Positions 15,626 through 22,681 of a stretch of DNA of 32,839 bases are shown in pieces. Location: the NCBI GenBank assembly GCA_030446485.1, contig JAUJNF010000003.1, positions 227,670 through 260,508 of the forward strand, in the 5' to 3' direction. The notes under the pieces were generated by a model. It worked only from the letters and a program-made list of their open reading frames with translations, did no database searches and had not been told where the DNA came from. A program made the translations under genes and the position numbers. This DNA comes from Thermoleophilaceae bacterium (GTDB lineage: Bacteria > Actinomycetota > Thermoleophilia > Solirubrobacterales > Thermoleophilaceae). The first letter of the stretch is position 1, and every line of letters begins with the position of its first letter.

Positions 15626-17269
15626 TTGGCCTCCCGCCGCGCAGCGGACCTCTTCGTCGAGTGCCTCGAGGCCGAGGGCGTGCGCTACGTGTTCGGCATC
15701 CCCGGGGAGGAGACGCTCGACCTGAACGAGGCGCTGGAGGACTCGTCGGTCGAGTTCGTGCCCGTCCGGCACGAGCAGGGCGGCGGCTACATGGCCGACG
15801 TGTACGGCCGCTTGACCGGCCGCGCCGGCGTCTGCCTCGGCACCCTGGGCCCGGGGGCCCTCAACCTCACGACGCCGATCGGCGACGCCTACCTCGACCG
15901 CGCTCCGCTCGTGGCCATCACCGGGCAGGGTGGCACCGAGCGGTTGCACAAGGAGTCCCACCAGTACGTGGACATCGTGCAGGTGATGCATCCGATCACG
16001 AAGTGGAACGCGCGCGCGACCGACCCCGTGATCATCCCCGAGGTGGTGCGCAAGGCCTTCAAGGTGGCCGAGACCGAGAAGCCTGGAGCGACGCACATCG
16101 AGCTGCCGGAGGACGTGATGGCGGCCGAGGTGGACGCCGAGCCGCTGCCGCGGCGCAGGCCGGTGCAGCCCGAGCCGCAGGCCCGCGAGCTGCTGAAGGC
16201 CGCCGACCTCGTGCGCGGCGCCATCAACCCGGTGGTGCTCGCGGGCAACGGCGTGGTGCGCGGCGGCGCGGCGCCCGCGTTGCGGGAATTCTCGCGCGCC
16301 ACCGGCATCCCGGTGGCCGAGACGTTCATGGCCAAGGGCCTGCTCGACGCCTCGGACCCCAAGGCCCTCGGCGCCGTGGGCCTGCAGGCGGGCGACTACA
16401 AGCTGGCCGGCTTCGAGGACGCCGACCTGGTGCTGGCCGTCGGCTGGGACCTCGTAGAGCACTCGCCCAAGCACTGGAATCCCGGCCGCGACAAGAACAT
16501 CGTCTGCATCGACTCCCTACCGGCCGAGATCGACGACTACTTCATCCCCGAGGTCGAGCTGGTGGGCGACATCTACCACACGCTCGCGCGCCTCGGCGAG
16601 GAATGCCGGCACGTGCCGCACTCGGGCGGATCGCCCCGCCTGCGCGAGCTGGCGCTCGGTCGCCACGAGGCCGCGAAGCACGACAACCACTTCCCGATGC
16701 AGCCGCCGCGGGCGCTGTGGGAGATCCGGCAGGCGCTCGGCCGCGAGGGCATCCTGGTGTCCGACGTAGGCCTGCACAAGCTGTGGATCGGGCGCATCTT
16801 CCCCGCCTACGAGCCGAACACCGTGCTGATCGCCAACGGCCTGGCGGGCATGGGCTTCGGCATCCCTGCCGCCATCGCGGCGAAGCTCGTGCATCCCGAC
16901 CGCAAGGTCGTGACCGTGAACGGCGACGGCGGCTTCCTCATGAACTGCCAGGAGCTCGAGACCGCGGTGCGGCTTAAGACGCCCTTCGTCACGGTGATCT
17001 GGGAGAACGCCCAGTACGGCTCGATCGTCTGGAAGCAGGACAAGAAGTTCGGCCGCCACTTCGGCACCGACTTCACCAACCCGGACTTCGTGAAGCTGGC
17101 TGAGTCGTTCGGCATGCCCGCGTGGCGCTGCGAGTCGGCGGAGGACTTTCCGCGGCGGCTGGGGCAGGCGCTCGCGCAGGATCTGCCGTCGCTCGTGGTC
17201 CTGCCGATCGACTACTCGCTCGACGTGGCGCTCGGCGAGGAGCTGGGGGCGGAAACGGTGGCCACCTAG
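15626..17269 (+). CDS. Acetolactate synthase large subunit-like TPP-dependent enzyme
   Basis: From TTG 15626 the product has 547 residues and aligns end to end with the family (AADLFVECLEAEGVRYVFGIPGEE at the N-terminus). Glu50 in VRHEQGGGYMA is the TPP-activating glutamate. The TPP-binding motif is GDGG at 433-436 ending at Asn461 in WENAQYG. The three domains (TPP Pyr, central, TPP PP) are complete. The family condenses two pyruvates to 2-acetolactate with loss of CO2, or acts on related 2-oxo acids. No small regulatory subunit gene is nearby, and the close similarity is to stand-alone AlsS/IlvB-like forms, so a catabolic or unknown substrate is possible. An upstream ATG at 15560 with GAGGA is an alternative start. 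Confidence 0.9.
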   Translation: MASRRAADLFVECLEAEGVRYVFGIPGEETLDLNEALEDSSVEFVPVRHEQGGGYMADVYGRLTGRAGVCLGTLGPGALNLTTPIGDAYLDRAPLVAITGQGGTERLHKESHQYVDIVQVMHPITKWNARATDPVIIPEVVRKAFKVAETEKPGATHIELPEDVMAAEVDAEPLPRRRPVQPEPQARELLKAADLVRGAINPVVLAGNGVVRGGAAPALREFSRATGIPVAETFMAKGLLDASDPKALGAVGLQAGDYKLAGFEDADLVLAVGWDLVEHSPKHWNPGRDKNIVCIDSLPAEIDDYFIPEVELVGDIYHTLARLGEECRHVPHSGGSPRLRELALGRHEAAKHDNHFPMQPPRALWEIRQALGREGILVSDVGLHKLWIGRIFPAYEPNTVLIANGLAGMGFGIPAAIAAKLVHPDRKVVTVNGDGGFLMNCQELETAVRLKTPFVTVIWENAQYGSIVWKQDKKFGRHFGTDFTNPDFVKLAESFGMPAWRCESAEDFPRRLGQALAQDLPSLVVLPIDYSLDVALGEELGAETVAT

Positions 17270-17296
17270 GCGGGACGCCCCGGCGGGCTCCAAAAT

Positions 17297-17342
17297 ACTA
17301 GGAGGGGGGTCTAGTGCGAAGCCCAGCGGCGGCCCGTACGTT
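17297..17342 (+). promoter_or_regulatory. CTAG-dyad promoter module, copy B
   Basis: This is the most symmetric copy. ACTAG at 17297-17301 and CTAGT at 17311-17315 are exact reverse complements separated by nine bases with a G-run. GCG follows, then exactly 18 bases, then TACGTT at 17337-17342. The start of the small secreted protein is about 78 bases downstream. Layout and spacing match copies at 5752 and 22387. Confidence 0.7.
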
Positions 17343-17419
17343 GGCGGCACTGGAGAGCAGAGAGCACGACGCGGTCGCGTTGTTCGGCTCTGCCAATGCG
17401 ATCGGAAGGAGCAGGGCAC

Positions 17420-17815
17420 ATGCGTCGTCGAGCGATTCTCTTCGCGTTTGCGATCACCGCCATGACCAGCGTGGCCGGGGCCATGGAGGCCGCCGCCGCC
17501 ACGAGCAAGGCTGGCCCCAACGCTACGGCGTCCCACAAGATGCGGGTCGGCCCCTTGAGGAACACGGTCAAGCAGATCGCCCGGGACCGGGTAGCCGATC
17601 CCGAGTCCCCATGGGTCAGCTTCCAGATCGCGGCCTGTGCCGTGTCGCGGAACAATCCCCACTTCGGCGGCTGCCGGGTCAACTTCGAGCACTCGGACTT
17701 CTACGCCTGCTCGTACAACATCTTCCTGAGGTTCCGCGGCTCGTCTGGCAACAGGGTCCGGGTCACGTACCAGGACCTGCAGCCGGACAACCAGGGTTGT
17801 CCGTCCAAGCCCTAG
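17420..17815 (+). CDS. Small secreted protein with four cysteines, unknown function
   Basis: The ATG at 17420 has AGGAG nine bases upstream, giving 131 residues. A longer frame from 17396 lacks such a site. Residues 1 to about 27 are a signal peptide (ILFAFAITAMTSVAGAMEAAAA). The mature part of about 100 residues has four Cys (AACAVS, GGCRV, YACSY, QGCPS), enough for two disulfides, and a strand-rich C-terminal half (NIFLRFRGSSGNRVRVTYQDL). I do not recognise a family. It is driven by promoter module B and lies tail to tail with a LuxR-type regulator gene, with a strong stem-loop between. Confidence 0.8.
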   Translation: MRRRAILFAFAITAMTSVAGAMEAAAATSKAGPNATASHKMRVGPLRNTVKQIARDRVADPESPWVSFQIAACAVSRNNPHFGGCRVNFEHSDFYACSYNIFLRFRGSSGNRVRVTYQDLQPDNQGCPSKP

Positions 17816-17833
17816 CAAGCCTCGCCCAGACAC

Positions 17834-17867
17834 GCTGACGAGACCCGCCCCGAGCGGGCTCGTCAGC
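17834..17867. terminator. Bidirectional stem-loop between convergent genes
   Basis: GCTGACGAG and CTCGTCAGC pair perfectly over nine bases. CCCGC and GCGGG continue the stem inside, after a single bulged A, around the loop CCCGA. It sits between the stops at 17815 and 17925. There is no clear U-tract on either strand, so termination may depend on the stem alone or on Rho. Confidence 0.6.
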
Positions 17868-17924
17868 TGGTCGGCGCCAGGACGCATCGACCAGAACGGC
17901 GCGGGGGGCGAGGGCCGATGCGAC

Positions 17925-20813
17925 TCATGGTTCGAGGCCATCCGGCTCTTCGGAGTCGAGCGCCTTTCCAACCTCCTCCCGCGACCCCACCCCGAGCTTG
18001 CGGTACACGTTCCGCAGGTGCCACTGCACGGCCTTGACCGTGACGAAGAGCGCTTGCGCCACCTCACGGTTGGTCATGCCCTCCGCCGCCATCTGGGCCA
18101 CGCGCCGCTCGCTCGGCGTCAGCGACTCGACTCCGCTGAGCGCCTGCCGGCGTGGCCGGCCCCCCGCGGCCTGCAGCTCCTTCGTGGCCCTGGCGATCAG
18201 GCCGTCGGCGCCCGAGCCGCTCAGCAGGTCGAGCGCGCGCGAAAGGTGCTCGCGGGCCTCGGCATCGCGCCCTGCGCGGTGGACGGACGCGCCGAGGTCG
18301 ATCAACGTGCGGGCGCGCTCCAGCACCGACTCGGAGCTTTCGAGCACGTCGACCGCCTGCTCGAGCCACTCGATCGCGTCGTCGCCCGGCTCGGCCAGCC
18401 CGCGGGCGCGAAGCGCCAGGCCGAGTATCCGCGGAGCGCCCCACTCGCGAGCCATCGCGACCTCCTCTTCGGCGATCCGTCGCGCCTCCTCCCACTGCCC
18501 CAGCGCGGCGTGGGCGAGCGCCGCCTCCGAGCGCCAGCTCACGGGGCCGAACACGTTCCGATACGGGATTCCGGCGCCGATCTCGAGCAGCGTCGCGAGC
18601 GCATCCTCGGCCCTTCCCTCCTCCCTGTCCAGCCGGGCGCGCGCGTACCTGATCACGACCAATCCCGGTGAGTGCCCGTCGTCCTCACCGGCTTCGGGCT
18701 CGAGCACCCGGGCGGCGTCCTCAGGCCGGCCGGCGTCCAGGAGCATGAGGGCGAGCGTGCCGCGGCAGAAGGTCCGGTAGGCGTCCCAACCCGAGCTCCC
18801 CGCGTCCAGCGCCTGCTCGCTGTCGGCAATGGCGTCGGATACCCGGCCCATGAACCACAGCGGCGCCGCGCGGCAGTAGCTGGCGGTGGCGAACCCGAGC
18901 ACCGACCCGCGCCGGCGGGCGTCGTCGATGGCGGCGTCGAGGAGGCGCAGCTCGGCACCGAGATCGTCGGACATGATCTGCACGCCGCTGACCGAGTAGA
19001 CGCTGGCGCCGTCGGCGGTCTCTTCACGCAGGAGCTCGTAGTCGGCGCCCAGTGCCCGGTAGGCCATGTCGAGCGCCTCGCGGTGACCGGTCTGGACCAT
19101 CAGCGTGTGCTGGAGCGCCACGTTGGCGAGCACCGCGCGCTCGCCGGGAGTCGGGTCGACAACGTCGCTGCGTGTGAACTCCTCGAGGCGGTGGCTCCCC
19201 CAGGGGCCGAACAGGGAGGCGAGCACGGCGCCGGCCCGTAGCTCGCGGGCCAGTGCATCCCGCAGCGAGGCCCGCTCGTGCCCCAGCTCGGACAGGCCTC
19301 GTTCGTACGCCTCGAACGCTTCCTCCATCTGTCCCTGCGTGTAGAGCGACCGCCCCGTGGCCAGAAGGGTCCGCGCCCGGTCCTCGGGAGCCTCGAACAG
19401 GTCGACCGCCTCCCGAAGGCGATCGAGCCCCGCGGCATTACCGCTGGCGGCCTCGGCCTCACCGAGCGCGACGAGCACGCCGGCGCGCGCTCGTGCTGCC
19501 GGAGGCTCCTCGAGGGCGCGCTCGAGGAAGGTCGCCGCCGAGGCGGGAGCACCGCGCTCCAGCGCGCCTGTCGCCGCGCCTGTCAGCGTGTCGACCGCCC
19601 ACGGATCGCCGGTCCGCTCACCCGAGAGGAGGTGTGACGCCACCCGTTCGGCAGCACCACCCTCGGCGTCCAGCAGCCGCGCCGCCCGGCCGTGCGCCCG
19701 CTCGCGGTCTGCTGATGACAGGTCGGCATAGACGCCGGAGCGGATGAGTGGGTGCACGAACGACAGCGGCTCTCCGGGCTCCAGGACCTCGGCGGCCGCA
19801 AGGGCGTCGGCGGCCCGCGATGCCGTGCCCACGTCGAGGCCGGCGAGTGCGGCCGCATGGCGCAGTCGGGCGTCCTCACCGAGCACCGCGACCGCCCGCA
19901 CGAAGGCCGAGGCACGGTCCGGCAGGCGGGCGATCCGGGCGAGCAGAGCGCGTGAGACCGCCTCCGGAGCAAGCCTCGCAACCACCGTGGCGGCGTCGGC
20001 GGTCGCCGGCAGCCCCTCGTCGTGCACCGCCTCCAGGAGCTCGCGCAGCAGGAACGGGTTGCCTCCCGTCGCGTCGGCGCACGCGCGAGAGAACGCCTCA
20101 TCCGCCTCGGGACGGACCGCCCTCACGAGCCGGTCGATCGAGTCCGGGCCGAGCGGGCCCACCCGCTGCGGCTCACCAAGAGGGTGGGCCAGGAGCTGGC
20201 TCAGGAGCTCGCGATCGGCGCCCGGCTCCCCGGGCGGGCGGGTGGCCACGACGATCGACAGCGGCAGCTGATCCACGCGCTGGGCGACGTAGAGCAGGAA
20301 GCGAAGCGACGGGGAGTCGGCCCAGTGCGCGTCGTCGGCCACGAGAAGCAGCGGCGTGCGGTCGGCGAGGTTGGAAGCGAGCCAGTAGAGGCCGTGGATG
20401 AGGGGAAACGCCTGGTCTCCGGCGGCCACGGAGGGTCCGCCACCTTCGTCGGCCGAGATCACCGGCGCGGCCAGCGCGGCCGCGCCGCTCAGCAGCTCCC
20501 GGCGCTCCTCCTCGTGCGCATCCCCGAGCGCCGGTTCGAACAGCCGCCGCGCCAGCCCGAACGCCAGCTCGCGCTCGCGCTCGCGGCCGGCCGCCACCAC
20601 GGCGTGCATGCCGGCCTCCGTTGCCCTGTCCGCGGCCGCTCCGAGGAGACGGGTCTTGCCGATGCCCGCCGCGCCCTCGAGCACCACGAGGCGTCCCGAG
20701 CCGGCCCGTGCGGCCTCCAGGGCGCCGTCGATCGCCTGCAGCTCGCGCTCCCGCTCGAGCAGCGCGGTCCCCGCCACGGCGACGGCGGTTTCCCTATGCC
20801 GCTCCGCCGCCAC
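17925..20813 (-). CDS. Large ATP-binding LuxR-family transcriptional regulator (LAL/MalT-like), paralog 1
   Basis: The 962-residue regulator has Walker A GAAGIGKT at 47-54 and Walker B LLLVADDAHW at about 155-164 in an AAA-type N-terminal ATPase, then a winged region and a long helical TPR-like middle. The C-terminal LuxR helix-turn-helix (LTPSERRVAQMAAEG then TNREVAQALFVTVKAVQWHL) covers about 900-955. LAL proteins bind ATP and an inducer, oligomerise and activate promoters. The inducer here is unknown. The start is GTG 20813, with a TATCCT hexamer six bases upstream. It is divergent from gabD and paralogous to the regulator at 22682-25576. Confidence 0.93.
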   Translation of the reverse strand: MAAERHRETAVAVAGTALLERERELQAIDGALEAARAGSGRLVVLEGAAGIGKTRLLGAAADRATEAGMHAVVAAGRERERELAFGLARRLFEPALGDAHEEERRELLSGAAALAAPVISADEGGGPSVAAGDQAFPLIHGLYWLASNLADRTPLLLVADDAHWADSPSLRFLLYVAQRVDQLPLSIVVATRPPGEPGADRELLSQLLAHPLGEPQRVGPLGPDSIDRLVRAVRPEADEAFSRACADATGGNPFLLRELLEAVHDEGLPATADAATVVARLAPEAVSRALLARIARLPDRASAFVRAVAVLGEDARLRHAAALAGLDVGTASRAADALAAAEVLEPGEPLSFVHPLIRSGVYADLSSADRERAHGRAARLLDAEGGAAERVASHLLSGERTGDPWAVDTLTGAATGALERGAPASAATFLERALEEPPAARARAGVLVALGEAEAASGNAAGLDRLREAVDLFEAPEDRARTLLATGRSLYTQGQMEEAFEAYERGLSELGHERASLRDALARELRAGAVLASLFGPWGSHRLEEFTRSDVVDPTPGERAVLANVALQHTLMVQTGHREALDMAYRALGADYELLREETADGASVYSVSGVQIMSDDLGAELRLLDAAIDDARRRGSVLGFATASYCRAAPLWFMGRVSDAIADSEQALDAGSSGWDAYRTFCRGTLALMLLDAGRPEDAARVLEPEAGEDDGHSPGLVVIRYARARLDREEGRAEDALATLLEIGAGIPYRNVFGPVSWRSEAALAHAALGQWEEARRIAEEEVAMAREWGAPRILGLALRARGLAEPGDDAIEWLEQAVDVLESSESVLERARTLIDLGASVHRAGRDAEAREHLSRALDLLSGSGADGLIARATKELQAAGGRPRRQALSGVESLTPSERRVAQMAAEGMTNREVAQALFVTVKAVQWHLRNVYRKLGVGSREEVGKALDSEEPDGLEP

Positions 20814-20819
20814 GGCGGC

Positions 20820-20825
20820 AGGATA
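20820..20825 (-). promoter_or_regulatory. Candidate -10 hexamer for a leaderless regulator mRNA
   Basis: TATCCT on the reverse strand ends six bases before the GTG start of the LuxR-type regulator, with no Shine-Dalgarno sequence between. It lies in the 59-base space shared with the divergent gabD gene. Confidence 0.35.
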
Positions 20826-20872
20826 CGAGCGCGCTGTACTAGCGTGATCTCCAAGCGAGAGGAGGAGGCGAC

Positions 20873-22339
20873 ATGGCCGTAGCCAGCCAGGAGCAGACCG
20901 TCGTGGACAGCGTCGGCAAGCAGCTCTACATCGGCGGCGAGTGGCGGGACGGTGCCGGGGGCGCCACCCTGGAGGTGGAGGACCCTGCCACCGGCGAGAC
21001 GCTCACCGAGGTGGCTGACGCCACGCCGGACGATGCCGTGGCGGCGCTGGCCGCCGCGTCCGAGACGCAGGGCGAGTGGGCCACTCACCCACCCCGCGAG
21101 CGCGGCGAGATCCTGAGGCGCGCCTACGAGCTCATCACCGCGCGCGCCGACGACCTCGCCCTCCTCATGACCCTGGAGATGGGAAAGACGCTGAAGGAGT
21201 CGAAGGCCGAGATCACCTACGCGTCGGAGTTCTTTCGCTGGTTCGCCGAGGAGGCCGTGCGCATCGAGGGCCGGTATGCCGTGGCGCCCAACGGCGCCGG
21301 CCGCATGCTGACCATGAAGCAGCCCGTCGGGCCCTGCCTGTTCATCACGCCCTGGAACTTCCCGATGGCCATGGGCACGCGCAAGATCGGCCCGGCGGTG
21401 GCCGCCGGCTGCACGATGGTGATGAAGCCGGCGAAGCAGACGCCGCTGTCGATGCTGGCGCTGGCGGGCATCCTCGAGGAGGCCGGACTGCCCGGCGGCG
21501 TGCTCAACGTGGTCACGAGCTCCGCGAGCGGCTCGGTGATGGGCCCGCTCATCGAGGACCCGCGCGCCCGGAAGCTCTCGTTCACGGGCTCGACCGAGGT
21601 CGGGCGCAAGCTCATCGAGCAGTCGGCGGCGCAGGTCCTGCGCGTGTCGATGGAGCTCGGTGGCAACGCGCCCTTCCTCATCTTCGACGATGCCGATCTC
21701 GACGACGCCGTGGAGGGCGCGCTGATCGCCAAGATGCGCAACGTCGGCGAGGCGTGCACGGCGGCCAACCGCTTCCACGTGGCCGAGCCGGTGGCGGGCG
21801 AGTTCGCGTCCAGGCTGGCCGAGCGGATGGGGGCCATGAAGCTCGGGCGCGGAACCGAGGAGGACGTGGACGTGGGGCCGCTGATCGACGAGGCGCAGCG
21901 CGAGACGGTGACCGACCTGGTGGAGGACGCGCGCGGGAAGGGCGCGAAGGTGCTGGTGGGCGCGGAGCCCGGCGACGGGCGCGGCTACTTCTACAAGCCG
22001 ACGGTGCTCGGCGACGTGTCGCCCGACGCGCGCATCCTCCGCGAGGAGGTGTTCGGACCGGTGGCGCCGGTCACCTCGTTCGACTCCGAGGACGCCGCCG
22101 TCGCGGCCGCCAACGACACCGAGTACGGGCTCGTGGCCTACGTCTACACGCGCGACCTCAAGCGGGCCCTGCGCGTGTGCGAGGGGCTCCAGACCGGCAT
22201 GATCGGGCTCAACCAGGGCATGGTCTCGAATGCCGCCGCCCCCTTCGGAGGGGTGAAGCACTCGGGCTATGGCCGCGAGGGCGGGTCCGAGGGCATCGAG
22301 GAGTACCTCGAGACGAAGTACGTGGCCGTGAACCTCTAG
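20873..22339 (+). CDS. gabD: Succinate-semialdehyde dehydrogenase (aldehyde dehydrogenase family)
   Basis: The 488-residue enzyme starts at ATG 20873 behind a strong GAGGAGGAGG site. Catalytic residues are visible: Asn162 in TPWNFPMA, Glu261 in MELGGNAP and Cys295 in NVGEACTAANRF. The last segment fits SSADH of the GabD group. It oxidises succinate semialdehyde to succinate with NAD(P)+, the last step of the GABA shunt. At the cofactor position the motif is KPAKQTP, with Lys where NAD-preferring enzymes have Glu and E. coli GabD has Ser, so NADP+ may be preferred. No GABA aminotransferase lies nearby. It stands between two LuxR-type regulators, one divergent from it. Confidence 0.93.
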   Translation: MAVASQEQTVVDSVGKQLYIGGEWRDGAGGATLEVEDPATGETLTEVADATPDDAVAALAAASETQGEWATHPPRERGEILRRAYELITARADDLALLMTLEMGKTLKESKAEITYASEFFRWFAEEAVRIEGRYAVAPNGAGRMLTMKQPVGPCLFITPWNFPMAMGTRKIGPAVAAGCTMVMKPAKQTPLSMLALAGILEEAGLPGGVLNVVTSSASGSVMGPLIEDPRARKLSFTGSTEVGRKLIEQSAAQVLRVSMELGGNAPFLIFDDADLDDAVEGALIAKMRNVGEACTAANRFHVAEPVAGEFASRLAERMGAMKLGRGTEEDVDVGPLIDEAQRETVTDLVEDARGKGAKVLVGAEPGDGRGYFYKPTVLGDVSPDARILREEVFGPVAPVTSFDSEDAAVAAANDTEYGLVAYVYTRDLKRALRVCEGLQTGMIGLNQGMVSNAAAPFGGVKHSGYGREGGSEGIEEYLETKYVAVNL

Positions 22340-22343
22340 GGCG

Positions 22344-22372
22344 ACCGCCCACCGGCCCATTCGCCGGGCGGT
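22344..22372 (+). terminator. Stem-loop after gabD
   Basis: ACCGCCC at 22344-22350 pairs with GGGCGGT at 22366-22372, with CCGGC and GCCGG available for an alternative inner stem. It begins four bases after the gabD stop and precedes promoter module C. No U-tract follows. Confidence 0.4.
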
Positions 22373-22386
22373 ACGCGCGGGAAAAG

Positions 22387-22432
22387 ACTGGGAGGGGGGC
22401 CTAGTGCGGGAACGGCCGAGTGCCCTTACGGT
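22387..22432 (+). promoter_or_regulatory. CTAG-dyad promoter module, copy C
   Basis: ACTGG-N9-CTAGT at 22387-22405 (one mismatch in the left arm) continues into GCG, then exactly 18 bases, then TACGGT at 22427-22432. The nine-base spacer is nearly identical to copy B (GAGGGGGGC against GAGGGGGGT). The 67-residue gene starts 34 bases after the hexamer. Confidence 0.68.
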
Positions 22433-22465
22433 CGCGGCAAGCCCGCTACCTAGGAGAACTTCGGC

Positions 22466-22669
22466 ATGGCCATCGACCGGGAGCTGCAGAAGGTGACCTT
22501 TCGGGTCGAGCTGACGCCGTTCAGCGAGCCGATCGAGGGCTGTCTTCATCTCGACGGGCACCCGGACCGGCCCTTCTGCGGCTGGCTCGACTTCGCCACC
22601 GCCGTGGAGGAGTGGCGCGGCGCGGGGGCCCGGGAGCTGGTGGGCTCCGACGGCACGCAGCCCCGCTAG
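22466..22669 (+). CDS. 67-residue protein of unknown function
   Basis: The ATG at 22466 has TAGGAGAA upstream at suitable distance. The product is soluble, with no signal peptide. It begins with a strand-rich part (VTFRVELTPFSEPIEGCLHLDG) and continues to PFCGWLDFATAVEEWRGAG, a Gly-Trp turn leading into a helix. Two Cys are present. I do not recognise a family. Promoter module C lies just upstream and a LuxR-type regulator gene ends 12 bases after its stop on the other strand, so their 3' ends almost meet. It may be a small regulatory or binding protein, but nothing in the sequence shows this. Confidence 0.7.
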   Translation: MAIDRELQKVTFRVELTPFSEPIEGCLHLDGHPDRPFCGWLDFATAVEEWRGAGARELVGSDGTQPR

Positions 22670-22681
22670 AGCCGCACTCCG

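Noticed and set aside
19748..20401. Long + strand frames opposite the LuxR-type regulators
   Set aside because: They are Arg/Ala/Pro-rich shadows of the regulators, with no start signals or domains.
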